64,000 bases of DNA from contig NZ_SLUN01000009.1 of NCBI RefSeq assembly GCF_004340685.1, positions 88,479 through 152,478 on the forward strand, given 5' to 3'. The notes beneath the pieces are model-generated. The model made no database searches, was not told the DNA's origin, and saw nothing but the letters and a program-made list of their open reading frames with translations. This document shows positions 7,569 to 16,837 of this stretch, in pieces. Positions within the stretch are counted from its first letter, which is position 1; each line of letters starts with the position of its first letter. The stretch comes from Hydrogenispora ethanolica. GTDB taxonomy: Bacteria > Bacillota > UBA4882 > UBA8346. A program made the position numbers and the translations under genes.

Positions 7569-9497
7569 TTGAACGTTCAGCGTAATCATCTTTTTCAGGT
7601 TCTGATTGATATCGTGGCTATCAATCTGGCATGGTTTGCCGCGCTGGTTTTACGGTTTGACGGCCGGATCCCCTCCACGTACTTGCGAAATTGGCTGGCC
7701 ATCGCGCTGGTGGTTACGGTCATCCGAATCGGTTTTTTCTTGGCTTTTCGGCTCTATAACAGTTTATGGAGCTATTCCAGCGTTCCCGAGTTTTTTCTGG
7801 TCATCAAGGCGGTCAGCGCTTCCACCATCGTGATCTGGTTTTTCGCTTTGATGGCCCAGGATTTAGGGTGGTTGCCGTTTCCGACGCCCAAGGCCATCGG
7901 GATCATTGACTGGTTTATCAACATTTTGCTGCTGGGGAGCCTGCGCTTTGCGATCCGGATCCGCCGGGAGTGGGTGATTACCCGTTTAAACGCCCAGAAC
8001 ACCGTCAAGAAACATTTGCTCATCATTGGCGCCGGGGAGGCCGGCTCAACGATTATCAAAGAGATTAACCGCAGTCTTTCCGCAAATTATCTCCCCATCG
8101 GCTTCATCGACGACGACCCGAGAAAGAAAGGCCACCGGCTCCACGGCATCCCGGTCCTGGGGACCCGCCAGGACATTCCCCGCCTCATCAAACAATACGA
8201 GGTGGAAGAGGTGATCATCGCGCTTCCATCCGCATCCCGTCAAGTAATCCGGGAGATTATCGGGGTCTGCCAGCCGGAAGCGGTCCACATCCTCATGGTG
8301 CCCTCGGTGGCCGAGATCCTCAACGGCACGGTCTCTCTCAAACAACTCCGCGATGTGGAGATCGCCGACCTGTTGGGACGGGAGCCTGTCAAGATCGATT
8401 TGGCCGAGATCGCCGGCTATCTGCACGGTGAGCGGGTCCTGATCACCGGGGCCGGAGGCAGCATCGGTTCGGAGATCTGCCGGCAAGTGGCGAAATTTGC
8501 GCCCGAAGTCATGTTGCTGCTCGGCAGGGGCGAGAATTCCATCTACGAGATTGATCAGGAATTACGGAACAATGCCCCCGAAGTGCCGCGAATCCCCATC
8601 ATCGCCGATATCCGGGATCGGGACAAGATGGCCCGGATCTTCGAAGAGTACGCGCCGACCGTGGTTTTTCACGCGGCTGCCCACAAGCATGTGCCGCTGA
8701 TGGAAAACGAGCCGGACGAGGCGATTAAGAACAATGTCTTCGGCACCAAAAATTTAGTGGAAATGGCCGACCGCTTTCAATGCAAGCGTTTTGTACTCAT
8801 CTCCACCGATAAAGCGGTCAATCCAACTTCGGTGATGGGCGCCACCAAGCGGGTGGCGGAATTGATCCTGCAGGATTATAGCCGCCGGAGCAAAACCAAG
8901 TTTATGGCGGTCCGTTTCGGCAATGTATTGGGAAGCCGCGGCAGCATTATCCCTTTGTTCCGCAATCAGATCCTGCGGGGCGGGCCGGTGACGATTACCG
9001 ATCCGGAGATGACTCGCTTTTTTATGACCATCCCGGAAGCGGCCCAGTTGGTAATCCAAGCCGGGGCGCTGGGCCACGGCGGGGAAATTTTCATTTTGGA
9101 CATGGGAGAACCGGTGAAGATTCTCGATTTGGCCCGGGAACTGATTCGTCTGTCCGGCTTGATTCCGGATAAGGATATTAAGATCGAATTCACCGGAATC
9201 CGGCCCGGGGAAAAATTGTACGAAGAGATTCTGACCCGCGACGAAGGAGTCCGGGTGACCAAACATGAGCGGATCTATACGACGCAGGTCTGCGGGGTCG
9301 AACCCGGGTATCTGGCCGAACATCTTGAATCTTTGCGCGCCAATCTCGGTGAAACAGCGGATGCCATCAAAACCCTTTTGCAGCAGATCGCCGCCGAATA
9401 CCAGCCTTGGTCGGCTCAGAAACCTTCTCTCCATGATTCTTTGGGAGGAGCAGCCGTTATGAAGCAGAGAGAGGGGACCACCGGCAATGTTTTTTGA
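7569..9497 (+). CDS. EpsC/CapD/WbpM-type UDP-sugar 4,6-dehydratase, membrane-anchored
   Basis: A 642-residue polysaccharide biosynthesis protein. Four hydrophobic segments occupy roughly residues 8-130. A first Rossmann domain follows (LLIIGAGEAGSTII), then a second catalytic SDR domain with ITGAGGSIGSEICRQ, the STDKAVNPTSVMGATKR motif and MTRFFMTIPEAAQLV. The family makes UDP-4-keto-6-deoxy-GlcNAc and related sugars for glycan initiation. The likely start is TTG 7569 with AAAGGAA eight bases upstream. An earlier in-frame start at 7515 would overlap the upstream gene without a better site. It overlaps the following cpsB-like gene by 11 bases. Confidence 0.92.
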   Translation: MNVQRNHLFQVLIDIVAINLAWFAALVLRFDGRIPSTYLRNWLAIALVVTVIRIGFFLAFRLYNSLWSYSSVPEFFLVIKAVSASTIVIWFFALMAQDLGWLPFPTPKAIGIIDWFINILLLGSLRFAIRIRREWVITRLNAQNTVKKHLLIIGAGEAGSTIIKEINRSLSANYLPIGFIDDDPRKKGHRLHGIPVLGTRQDIPRLIKQYEVEEVIIALPSASRQVIREIIGVCQPEAVHILMVPSVAEILNGTVSLKQLRDVEIADLLGREPVKIDLAEIAGYLHGERVLITGAGGSIGSEICRQVAKFAPEVMLLLGRGENSIYEIDQELRNNAPEVPRIPIIADIRDRDKMARIFEEYAPTVVFHAAAHKHVPLMENEPDEAIKNNVFGTKNLVEMADRFQCKRFVLISTDKAVNPTSVMGATKRVAELILQDYSRRSKTKFMAVRFGNVLGSRGSIIPLFRNQILRGGPVTITDPEMTRFFMTIPEAAQLVIQAGALGHGGEIFILDMGEPVKILDLARELIRLSGLIPDKDIKIEFTGIRPGEKLYEEILTRDEGVRVTKHERIYTTQVCGVEPGYLAEHLESLRANLGETADAIKTLLQQIAAEYQPWSAQKPSLHDSLGGAAVMKQREGTTGNVF

Positions 9498-10287
9498 TAT
9501 TCATACCCATGTCTTGCCCGGTTTTGATGACGGTTCGCCGGATCTGGAGACGTCCTTGGCCATGTTGCAACTGGCGGCGGAGCACGGAACCGGCGGAATG
9601 GTGGCCACTCCCCACCTGGCGGAAGGAGATTGGCAGCCTTCCTGGGAGCGCGTGGTCGATTCCTGCCGGCTTTTAGCGGAAGCGGCCAGCGAGCGGAAAC
9701 TTGGGATTTCCATTTATCCCGGGGTCGAGGCGGCGTTTTATTCCGGGATCGAAGCAAAGTCCAACGGTCCGGGCGCCTATTGCATCAATGGCGGACGTTA
9801 CATGTTGGTGGAGCTGCCGGCGAATCAACTTCCCGTTTCCACCGACGATTTTTTCTTCACGCTGCAATCGCGGGGCGTGATTCCGGTCCTCGCCCATCCG
9901 GAACGGTATCCGAAACTGCAAGAGGAACCGGAGCGGTTGCTGGAATGGATCGAACGCGGAATCTTGCTCCAGGTGAACGGCGCAAGTTTAGTGGGGCGCA
10001 TGGGCACCCGGATCATGAATGTGGCGGAAACACTGTTGCAATGCCAAATGATTCATTGCATCGCTTCGGACGGGCATGGCCTAAGCAGCCGGCGCCCGAT
10101 TCTCAAGGAAGCTGCCGCAAAGGTCACGGCCATGGTCGGCCCGGAGATGGCCCGGTCCCTTTTCACCACCAATCCGCAGAGCATCATAGCAAATCAGCCT
10201 GTGTTCATACCGGAGCCGGATGAACGGCGTTTTCTGAAACGTCCCAAATTGTTCGGCGGTTTGTTTAAAATGTTTGGTTCAAGATAA
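9487..10287 (+). CDS. CpsB/CapC-family PHP-type tyrosine-protein phosphatase
   Basis: The 266-residue protein starts MFFDIHTHVLPGFDDGS, the metal-binding HxH motif of PHP-type phosphatases such as Streptococcus CpsB and Bacillus YwqE. Further metal ligands are seen in VATPHLAEGDW, AHPERYP and SDGHGLSSRRP. It should dephosphorylate the tyrosine tail of the BY-kinase encoded at 12863 and so help control capsule or exopolysaccharide export. Its start overlaps the preceding epsC-like gene, implying translational coupling. Confidence 0.92.
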   Translation: MFFDIHTHVLPGFDDGSPDLETSLAMLQLAAEHGTGGMVATPHLAEGDWQPSWERVVDSCRLLAEAASERKLGISIYPGVEAAFYSGIEAKSNGPGAYCINGGRYMLVELPANQLPVSTDDFFFTLQSRGVIPVLAHPERYPKLQEEPERLLEWIERGILLQVNGASLVGRMGTRIMNVAETLLQCQMIHCIASDGHGLSSRRPILKEAAAKVTAMVGPEMARSLFTTNPQSIIANQPVFIPEPDERRFLKRPKLFGGLFKMFGSR

Positions 10288-10505
10288 GCGCCCCTTTATG
10301 TGATACTGCATGATTCTGCGGGACGCATTTCGGTGGGTTTTCGATATTTTTGGTATACGATTCTGACATTGGCTTTTGTAAGGAAATATTTATATTTCCC
10401 ATTCGATTCGTTGCAGGAATCATAGGTGATTTGTGGAATTATAAAATGTTTTATTTTACCAAATTTTATGGGTTTGTGCCACTTCGAAAAGCAAAAAGAA
10501 GTTTC

Positions 10506-10540
10506 TGCTTCACATTGCGCGAAGAGCGAAGCACTTTTTT
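10506..10540 (+). terminator. Possible terminator ahead of the export genes
   Basis: TGCTTC and GAAGCA flank a 16-base loop and are followed by C and six T. The stem is short, so termination is uncertain. The rest of 10288-10578 shows no gene. Confidence 0.35.
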
Positions 10541-10578
10541 CATATAACGAACTGCAGCGATAGCAAAGGTGGTTTTCG

Positions 10579-11208
10579 ATGAAACGGCTAGGTTGGTGCT
10601 GGATATTCACGATGCTGATCGGTTTGTTTGTCTTCTGCGTCAGCGCCTGGGCGGACGATTACCGGTTGGGACCTGGAGATGTCATCACTATCAGTGTCTA
10701 TGGGTATCCCGAGCTTCAAGTGGAGGAATTGTCGATTGGAGCGGATGGACGGATCATCTTTCCGCTGGCCGGCGGATTGGTGGCGACCGGATTGACCACC
10801 CAGGAACTGGCGAATCAGCTCACAAGCTCATTGGCGTTATACGTCAAGAATCCGCATGTGACCGTCAATGTCTCAAAATTCCGGACGACCCGGGTCTATG
10901 TGCTGGGCGAAGTGAGCAAACCCGGCATGTATGAGATAGAAAAGCAGCATAATCTTTTGGACGCTATCGGAATGGCCGGTGGATATACCAAGTTTGCGGT
11001 CCGTTCCAAGGTTTATGTGGTTCGTAAGGGATCCAGCCAATACCAGGAAGTCAATTTGGACAGCATTCTGAAAAAAGGCGATATGTCGCAGAATATTGCC
11101 TTGAATGACGGCGATGTTGTCTTTCTGACGAAAAGCGGCATGAGCTTCGTTTATGATATTTTACCGCTGATTAATTCAGCCTATAACATTCGGAATTGGA
11201 ACGACTAG
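10579..11208 (+). CDS. Wza-like polysaccharide export protein (Poly_export + SLBB)
   Basis: The 209-residue protein begins with a signal peptide ending AWA before DDYRLGPGDVITISVYGYPEL, the hallmark start of the Poly_export domain. An SLBB domain follows (VYVLGEVSKPGMYEIEKQHNLLDAIGMAGG). In Gram-negative bacteria such proteins form the outer-membrane or periplasmic conduit for capsule. This one is far shorter than E. coli Wza (about 380 residues), has no lipobox cysteine at the cleavage site, and ends in a short C-terminal segment. Genes for a Wzz-like protein and BY-kinase follow directly. Ribosome-binding site AAGGTGG. Confidence 0.88.
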   Translation: MKRLGWCWIFTMLIGLFVFCVSAWADDYRLGPGDVITISVYGYPELQVEELSIGADGRIIFPLAGGLVATGLTTQELANQLTSSLALYVKNPHVTVNVSKFRTTRVYVLGEVSKPGMYEIEKQHNLLDAIGMAGGYTKFAVRSKVYVVRKGSSQYQEVNLDSILKKGDMSQNIALNDGDVVFLTKSGMSFVYDILPLINSAYNIRNWND

Positions 11209-11300
11209 AGGTTCGAAACCGGAGTCGAGGCTAGGTCTTATTATTCGTGTTCCATGGAGACTTGGCCATATGTACAAGTAAACTTTTCGGGGGCATTTCA

Positions 11301-12770
11301 GTGGACGAATCGACCGTAGATCTGAAAGAGTTACTCAGGATTCTCAAGAAAAGACGGCTTTTTATCATTAACGTTTTTCTCATTGCGGTAATCATCGCGG
11401 TTCTGGTATCATTCCTGACTCCGCCGACCTTCGAAGCGGAAACCGTGGTCCGGGTCAAACAATCGAAGGGTTTGGCCGATTCCTTGCTTTCCGACCTGCC
11501 GATGGGGAATACCATGGCCACTAAGCAATTGATGTCGACTTATGCGGAAATTTTAAAAAGCCGCACGGTACTTGAGATGGTACTCGCCAAAACCCCCTCC
11601 TCCGGTAAGAAACCCCTAACCTATGAGACCTTTTCCAAGCGGATAACCACCGAGCCGGTAAAAGATACCGAGCTGCTCAAGATCGCAGTGGAAGCACCTT
11701 CGGCGGAGGAGTCGAAGCGTTTAGCCAACCTGCTGGTCGACAGTTTCATTCAGCGGTTGACCTTTTTGGCCCGGGTAACGCAGACGGAGGTCCGCCAATT
11801 CATCGGCAGCCGGCTGGACGAAGCCAAGAAAGAGTTGGATAAGACGGAAGCCGCGTTGGAGCGGTATAAGCGGACGGAAAAGATCGTCGATGTCGAAGCC
11901 GAAGTCAAGGCGGTAGTCGACCGGATGTCGGCCATCAACCAATTATCCGCCCAAAATATTGTGAATCAAGCGTCCTCCCAGGCCCGGCTGCGCAGCGCCG
12001 AAAAACAGCTTGCGGGTCAGAAGCAGGGTTTCGTGGCGGATAATCCCTTGATTCAGCAGTATAAATCGAAATTGGGCGACTCGGAAGTTCAATTGGTAAG
12101 CCTGTTACAGCAGTATACGGAGAAGCATCCTCAAGTCATCGCCCTGCGGGCTGCGATCGAAGAGACGAAGCTCAAATTGAATCAGGAAATCTCGAAGGTG
12201 GTCAATGCCGAGTCCGTTTCGGCCAATCCCCTTTATCAAAAATTGATGGTGGACCGGTTGCAGTCACAAGCCGAAATCGCCGCCTATGATTCCCAGGCAA
12301 AAGCGTTGGCTGGGATCATCGCCCAAAATGAAGCCGAACTCAGCGAGCTGCCGGCGAAGGAACAAAGTTTGGGTCGTTTGATGCTGGATGCCAATTTGAC
12401 TCAGCAAATCTATCTGATGTTGGCCAATCGTTTTGAAGAGGCCCGAATCAGCGAGGTTATGCAGCCCACCGACATCCAGATCATTGATGTGGCGGTGGCT
12501 CCGGAGAAGCCGATTAAACCGAAAAAGACCTTGAACGTGTTGATTGCCGCTTTTTTGGGCCTCTTCGCGGGAACCGGGTTGGCTTTTATGATCGAATACC
12601 TGAATAAAACGATCCGGGATACCGAGGATGTCCGGTTGTATCTTGATCTGCCGGTATTGGGGAGCATTCCGAAGTTTCAAGAGGAACAGGCCAGCATCAA
12701 TGAATTCTGGGGTCAACTGCTTGGTTCGTTCAAAAAGAAGCAGCCCCATCGTCGTCGACGCCGTTCCTAA
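11301..12770 (+). CDS. Wzz/GumC-like polysaccharide chain-length protein
   Basis: This 489-residue membrane protein has an N-terminal transmembrane helix (FIINVFLIAVIIAVLVSFLTPPTFEA), a long periplasmic or extracellular region with extended helical, coiled-coil-prone segments (residues about 170-370), and a C-terminal helix (LNVLIAAFLGLFAGTGLAFMIEYL). The proline-rich KPIKPKKT before the second helix is a Wzz hallmark. It partners the BY-kinase that follows to regulate polymer length and export. The most likely start is GTG 11301, with GGGGG seven bases upstream. The longer frame from 11247 lacks a site. Confidence 0.9.
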   Translation: MDESTVDLKELLRILKKRRLFIINVFLIAVIIAVLVSFLTPPTFEAETVVRVKQSKGLADSLLSDLPMGNTMATKQLMSTYAEILKSRTVLEMVLAKTPSSGKKPLTYETFSKRITTEPVKDTELLKIAVEAPSAEESKRLANLLVDSFIQRLTFLARVTQTEVRQFIGSRLDEAKKELDKTEAALERYKRTEKIVDVEAEVKAVVDRMSAINQLSAQNIVNQASSQARLRSAEKQLAGQKQGFVADNPLIQQYKSKLGDSEVQLVSLLQQYTEKHPQVIALRAAIEETKLKLNQEISKVVNAESVSANPLYQKLMVDRLQSQAEIAAYDSQAKALAGIIAQNEAELSELPAKEQSLGRLMLDANLTQQIYLMLANRFEEARISEVMQPTDIQIIDVAVAPEKPIKPKKTLNVLIAAFLGLFAGTGLAFMIEYLNKTIRDTEDVRLYLDLPVLGSIPKFQEEQASINEFWGQLLGSFKKKQPHRRRRRS

Positions 12771-12862
12771 AATAAAGGATTATCCGCTCGCCAATCCGGA
12801 AACGGGTTGCATTATCAATCTCTTTCTACATATACAAGTCAATTTTTGAGAGGTCTTGGGCC

Positions 12863-13594
12863 ATGCATCAAAAACGCCAGTTGATCGTCCATGAACAGTC
12901 GAAATCGCCGATTTCCGAGGCTTACCGTACTTTACGGACCAATATTCAATTTTCCAAGGTTGACGGAGCATTAAAACGAATCATGTTGACCAGTTCGGGC
13001 CCTGGAGAAGGAAAGTCGACCACTACCGCAAATCTGGCCGTGGCAATGGCCCAATCCGGCAAACAGATTATTTTGCTGGACTGCGACCTCCGGAAACCGG
13101 TGCAGCATAAGGTTTTTGGCAAATTCAACCGCGGCCTGACCAATATCCTGGTGGATGACACTCCGCTGGATACGTTGGTTCAGACCGAACAGATATCCGA
13201 GTATATTCAAGAAACCGAGGTCGAGAATCTGCGGCTGGTCACCAGCGGACCTATTCCGCCCAACCCTTCGGAGCTTCTTTACTCCGCTAAAATGCAGGAA
13301 ACACTGGAGTATTTAACGAGCCAATGTGATCTTTTAATTGTCGATGCTCCTCCGGTTATTGCGGTTACCGATGCCTGTGTTTTGGCCTCCAGAGTTGACG
13401 GAATCGTACTCGTTCTGGATTCAACGACGGTTCGCCCGGAAATGGCTCAACGCGCCAAAGAGTTGTTGCTCAAAGCAGATGGGCATATCCTCGGCGTCGT
13501 TTTGAACCGGGTTGAAATCGAAGAGGAGTATACTTATTACTACTACTACTATGGCAATGAAGGAAAGGAAAAAAGACGTAAAGCAGCCCTATAA
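12863..13594 (+). CDS. Bacterial tyrosine kinase (CapB/YwqD-type BY-kinase)
   Basis: A 243-residue cytoplasmic kinase. It has Walker A GPGEGKST, Walker A' ILLDCDLRKP and Walker B LLIVDAPPVI, and ends in a tyrosine cluster YTYYYYYYG that should be autophosphorylated. SPISEAYRTLRTNIQFS near the N terminus is the usual oligomerisation motif. In Firmicutes this kinase is activated by a separate membrane adaptor, here presumably the Wzz-like protein before it. The CpsB-like phosphatase at 9487 would reverse the reaction. A strong terminator follows. Confidence 0.93.
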   Translation: MHQKRQLIVHEQSKSPISEAYRTLRTNIQFSKVDGALKRIMLTSSGPGEGKSTTTANLAVAMAQSGKQIILLDCDLRKPVQHKVFGKFNRGLTNILVDDTPLDTLVQTEQISEYIQETEVENLRLVTSGPIPPNPSELLYSAKMQETLEYLTSQCDLLIVDAPPVIAVTDACVLASRVDGIVLVLDSTTVRPEMAQRAKELLLKADGHILGVVLNRVEIEEEYTYYYYYYGNEGKEKRRKAAL

Positions 13595-13621
13595 CTCTTC
13601 ACAACTGGGGAAATTGCTTAT

Positions 13622-13657
13622 AAAACCACTACCTGAGAGACAGGGTAGTGGTTTTTT
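13622..13657 (+). terminator. Strong rho-independent terminator after the BY-kinase
   Basis: AAAACCACTACC (13622-13633) pairs with GGTAGTGGTTTT (13644-13655), and the T-run ends at 13657. It marks the end of the export operon. Confidence 0.9.
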
Positions 13658-13722
13658 CGTCTAGATAAAGATTGGGATCGAGGGTGCCAAAATCCGGGAC
13701 CCGAATATGATATAACCGAGGG

Positions 13723-13846
13723 TTTAAAAGCGTTGTGATAAACCCTGTCCGAAGGTCAGGGTGAACACAAAACCTCAGGGAAGCAAGTGATAAAGTCGTT
13801 TTTAACGGATTTCCGTTTTAAAAGACTTTATCACATGGCTTTTAAA
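13723..13846. repeat. MITE-like palindromic repeat, copy E3
   Basis: It is inverted relative to E1. It starts TTTAAAAGCGTTGTGATAAA and ends TTTATCACATGGCTTTTAAA, the clearest terminal inverted repeats of the family. The central hairpin is ACCCTGTCC-GAA-GGTCAGGGT. It lies upstream of the RmlC-like gene. Confidence 0.85.
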
Positions 13847-13881
13847 GATAAATTCCATTTATCAGCAAAGGAGTTGACAGC

Positions 13882-14337
13882 GTGATCCTGGGGGTTAAAA
13901 CCAAAGAATTGATCCGAAGGGTTGATGACCGCGGCTTTTTCATGGAGATTTTACGGGATGATGATCAGCTGCTGCAAAAGTTCGGCCAATTTTCGATGGC
14001 GATGACCTATCCTGGAGTCATCAAGGCATTTCATTATCATAAGCTTCAGGATGATCTGTGGTTCTTTCCCAAAGGCGAAGCCCAGGTGGTTTTGTACGAC
14101 TTGCGGGAAGATTCGAAAACAAGGGGCGAGACAGATGTTTATTATCTGGGCGAGCTGCAGCCGTGGTTGTTGACCATTCCGGCCGGAGTGGCCCACGGGT
14201 ATCGGGTATTAGGCGGTGAACCGGCGCTCATTACGTATTTGACGACCCAATCCTATGACCGGCTTCAACCGGATGAATATCGAATTCCTTGGGATGATCC
14301 GACCATCGGTTTTGATTGGCGAACTCATAACCGGTGA
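13882..14337 (+). CDS. RmlC-like dTDP-4-dehydrorhamnose 3,5-epimerase family protein
   Basis: This 151-residue cupin resembles a short RmlC. DDRGFFMEILRDDD is the usual N-terminal strand. VIKAFHYHKLQDDLWF replaces the RGLHYQ motif, and IPAGVAHGYRVLGGEPA and DEYRIPWDDPTIGFDW are typical C-terminal motifs. It probably epimerises a dTDP- or GDP-linked keto-sugar, but the altered catalytic-histidine context means the exact substrate is uncertain. Translation starts at GTG 13882 with AAAGGAG eight bases upstream. It follows a palindromic repeat and precedes the ATP sulfurylase. Confidence 0.75.
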   Translation: MILGVKTKELIRRVDDRGFFMEILRDDDQLLQKFGQFSMAMTYPGVIKAFHYHKLQDDLWFFPKGEAQVVLYDLREDSKTRGETDVYYLGELQPWLLTIPAGVAHGYRVLGGEPALITYLTTQSYDRLQPDEYRIPWDDPTIGFDWRTHNR

Positions 14338-14445
14338 CCGCAAAAGTGCCATCAAGCGACTGATCTGATGTCGCCCAAATAGCCAATTCGCATCGCATCC
14401 AAGACCTTCTCATACGCTATACTGAATGGAATGAAAGGGGATAGA

Positions 14446-15615
14446 ATGTTGCTCACTCCGCATGGAGGAGTTTTAGTCCGGCAATACCTGGAACCGGAAC
14501 AGGTCGCGGAATATCAGGAACAGCTGCCGGATTTTAAAAAATGTATTTTGGATGAGATTGAATTCTCTGACCTGACGCTCATCGCCAATGGCGCATTCAG
14601 CCCTTTAAAAGGCTTCAACAATCAGGCTGATTACGAAGGAATATTAAAGGAATCCAGGCTCGCCTCCGGATGGGTATGGCCGCTGCCTATCGTCTTGAGC
14701 GTCAGCCCTGAGAAACAGGCCGAGCAGGGTTATCGCTGCGGCGACCCAATCGCCTTGGTGACGCCGGATGGACAGTTTCAAGGAATGATGGAGCTTGAAG
14801 AGATTTACCGGCGCGACCGCGAGCGGGAAGCAATCGCCATCTTTGGGACTGCCGACCGGAAGCATCCCGGGGTTGATTATCTCTTTTCGAAAGGGGAGAT
14901 CGCGCTGGGCGGAACGATTAAGGCAAAGCCGGTCCAGATCACGCAGTTTCCCGAGTACGAACTGACTCCTTTACAAACTCGCGCTGAGTTTGCGCGGTGG
15001 GGTTGGCAAAGCGTGGTTGCATTTCAGACCCGGAATCCTATCCATCGCGCCCATGAATACTTGCAGAAAGTTGCCTTGGAATCGGTGGACGGTCTATTCA
15101 TCCATCCCCTGGTAGGTTTCACCAAGCCCGGCGACATTCCGGCAGCCGTTCGGATGCGTTGTTATCAGGCACTGCTCGCGGGGTACTATCCGGCGGGTCG
15201 GGTCTTGTTGGCGGTTTTCCCAGCCGCCATGCGCTATGCCGGGCCTAAGGAAGCGGTCTTCCATGCCTTGGTCCGAAAGAACTATGGATGCAGCCATTTT
15301 ATCGTCGGCCGGGATCATGCGGGGGTGGGGAATTATTATGGGACATACGACGCCCAGAACATCTTCGAGCAATTTTCAGCCGCCGAGATCGGGATTACGG
15401 TTCTAAAGTATGAAAACACCTTTTACTGCAAACGGTGCGGAAATATGGCCTCCGCGAAGACCTGCCCTCATTCCGGTGGGGACCTGCTTTATTTGAGCGG
15501 CACCAAAGTCCGGGAAATGTTAAGTGATGGACTGCCGTTGCCCGCCGAATTCACCAGGCCGGAAATTGCCGCGATTTTGATGGAGTTTTATCAGTCTCAG
15601 CCATTACCGGTATAA
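14446..15615 (+). CDS. sat: Sulfate adenylyltransferase (ATP sulfurylase)
   Basis: The 389-residue enzyme makes adenosine 5'-phosphosulfate from ATP and sulfate. The nucleotide-binding signature QTRNPIHRAHEYLQK, then GRDHAGVG and CKRCGNMASAKTCPH (a zinc-binding site found in a subset of bacterial enzymes) are clear. No APS kinase, APS reductase or sulfate transporter lies nearby. Its place between sugar-nucleotide genes is odd and could point to sulfation of the polymer or simply chance. The start at ATG 14446 has AAAGGGG at the right spacing, whereas ATG 14431 has no ribosome-binding site. Confidence 0.93.
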   Translation: MLLTPHGGVLVRQYLEPEQVAEYQEQLPDFKKCILDEIEFSDLTLIANGAFSPLKGFNNQADYEGILKESRLASGWVWPLPIVLSVSPEKQAEQGYRCGDPIALVTPDGQFQGMMELEEIYRRDREREAIAIFGTADRKHPGVDYLFSKGEIALGGTIKAKPVQITQFPEYELTPLQTRAEFARWGWQSVVAFQTRNPIHRAHEYLQKVALESVDGLFIHPLVGFTKPGDIPAAVRMRCYQALLAGYYPAGRVLLAVFPAAMRYAGPKEAVFHALVRKNYGCSHFIVGRDHAGVGNYYGTYDAQNIFEQFSAAEIGITVLKYENTFYCKRCGNMASAKTCPHSGGDLLYLSGTKVREMLSDGLPLPAEFTRPEIAAILMEFYQSQPLPV

Positions 15616-15647
15616 GGGAAAAATAAGTCAGTGCCGCGGAGGAAAAG

Positions 15648-16733
15648 ATGAGCTTGCCGGTTTTTGTGATTATGGCCGGCGGGCGCGGCGAGCGTTTTTG
15701 GCCGCGCAGCCGTCGAACCCATCCCAAGCAGTTGCTTTCCTTGGTAGGCGAACAGTCACTGCTGCAGGCTTCGGTGGAACGGATCCGGAAACTTACTGAG
15801 GATCGGCGCATTTATGTCGTTACCAACCGGGATTATGTGGAAAAAGTCAGGGACCAACTGCCGATGCTGCCCGAGCGGAATATCCTGGTGGAGCCCGAAA
15901 GCAGGAATACGGCCCCCTGCGTCGGGTTGGCGGCGACCTATATTGCAAGCCATTTTCGGGGTGAGGATCCGGTCATGGCTATTCTGCCCAGCGACCTACT
16001 GGTGCGGCGACCGGAGTTTATGCGAAAGATGCTGCAGTCCGGGATCGATTACGCGACTGCCCATGATGTGGGAGTGATTTATGGTGCCTGGCCGACCCGC
16101 CCCGAGACGGGATACGGTTATATTCAGCTGGGAAAAGTCGCTGCCAAAGAAAGTGGCGTGACCTTCCACGAAGTGGCCGGATTCAAGGAAAAACCCGATT
16201 CCGCCACGGCCGCTCAATATCTGGTCAGCCAAGAGTACCTTTGGAACGGAGGGATCTTTGTCTGGCGGGTCCGATGTCTTCTCCAAGAGCTCGCGGCTCA
16301 CCTTCCGCAACTGGCCACCGGGCTGGAAACATTGAAAGCGTGGCTTGGAACGGCAGCGGAAACGGAGCGGTTGAAAGAGATCTATCCCAGGATTCCCGCC
16401 ATTTCATTTGATTATGGAATTTTGGAAAAGACCCGGAATATCGTGGTTATCCCGGCTGATTTCGGTTGGGACGATTTGGGGAGCTGGAATTCGCTCGAAC
16501 GCTATTTGCCGCAGGACGATTTTGGAAACGTCGCTCAAGGCGATTTAATCGCTCTGGACTCGTCGAACTGCATTGTATATAGCGAGCGGAAACCAGTCGT
16601 TACTTTGGGGGTCTCCGACCTGATCATCGTGGAGGCGGAAGACTCCCTGTTGGTCTGCGCCAAACAGCGGGCCCAGGATATGAAAAAGGTTCTGGAGCGG
16701 TTGAGAGAAGAGCACCATGAGGAACTGCTTTGA
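15648..16733 (+). CDS. manC: Mannose-1-phosphate guanylyltransferase
   Basis: A 361-residue single-domain enzyme that makes GDP-mannose. It has the signature MAGGRGERFWPRSRRTHPKQ and the FKEKPD metal/sugar-binding motif near residue 185. NGGIFVWRV and the DFGWDDLGSW region are also typical. It lacks the phosphomannose isomerase domain of longer ManC proteins. Together with the convergent phosphomannomutase gene that follows, it supplies GDP-mannose for exopolysaccharide. It starts at ATG 15648 with GGAGGAAAAG upstream, 32 bases after sat. Confidence 0.93.
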   Translation: MSLPVFVIMAGGRGERFWPRSRRTHPKQLLSLVGEQSLLQASVERIRKLTEDRRIYVVTNRDYVEKVRDQLPMLPERNILVEPESRNTAPCVGLAATYIASHFRGEDPVMAILPSDLLVRRPEFMRKMLQSGIDYATAHDVGVIYGAWPTRPETGYGYIQLGKVAAKESGVTFHEVAGFKEKPDSATAAQYLVSQEYLWNGGIFVWRVRCLLQELAAHLPQLATGLETLKAWLGTAAETERLKEIYPRIPAISFDYGILEKTRNIVVIPADFGWDDLGSWNSLERYLPQDDFGNVAQGDLIALDSSNCIVYSERKPVVTLGVSDLIIVEAEDSLLVCAKQRAQDMKKVLERLREEHHEELL

Positions 16734-16761
16734 CTGTTCAATTCTGAAACGGGCGAAATGA

Positions 16762-16811
16762 AAAGGGACGGTCAAGCGGCTGCCGGGTCTCCCCGGGCCA
16801 GCCACTTGATC
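16762..16811. terminator. Probable bidirectional terminator between manC and manB
   Basis: GGTCAAGCGGCTG (16770-16782) pairs imperfectly with CAGCCACTTGATC (16799-16811), with an inner CCGGG/CCCGG stem. On the minus strand it is followed by a short TTTTC. It sits between two convergent genes. Confidence 0.6.
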
Positions 16812-16837
16812 GTTGGAGTCAATTCTCAATATCGGAT

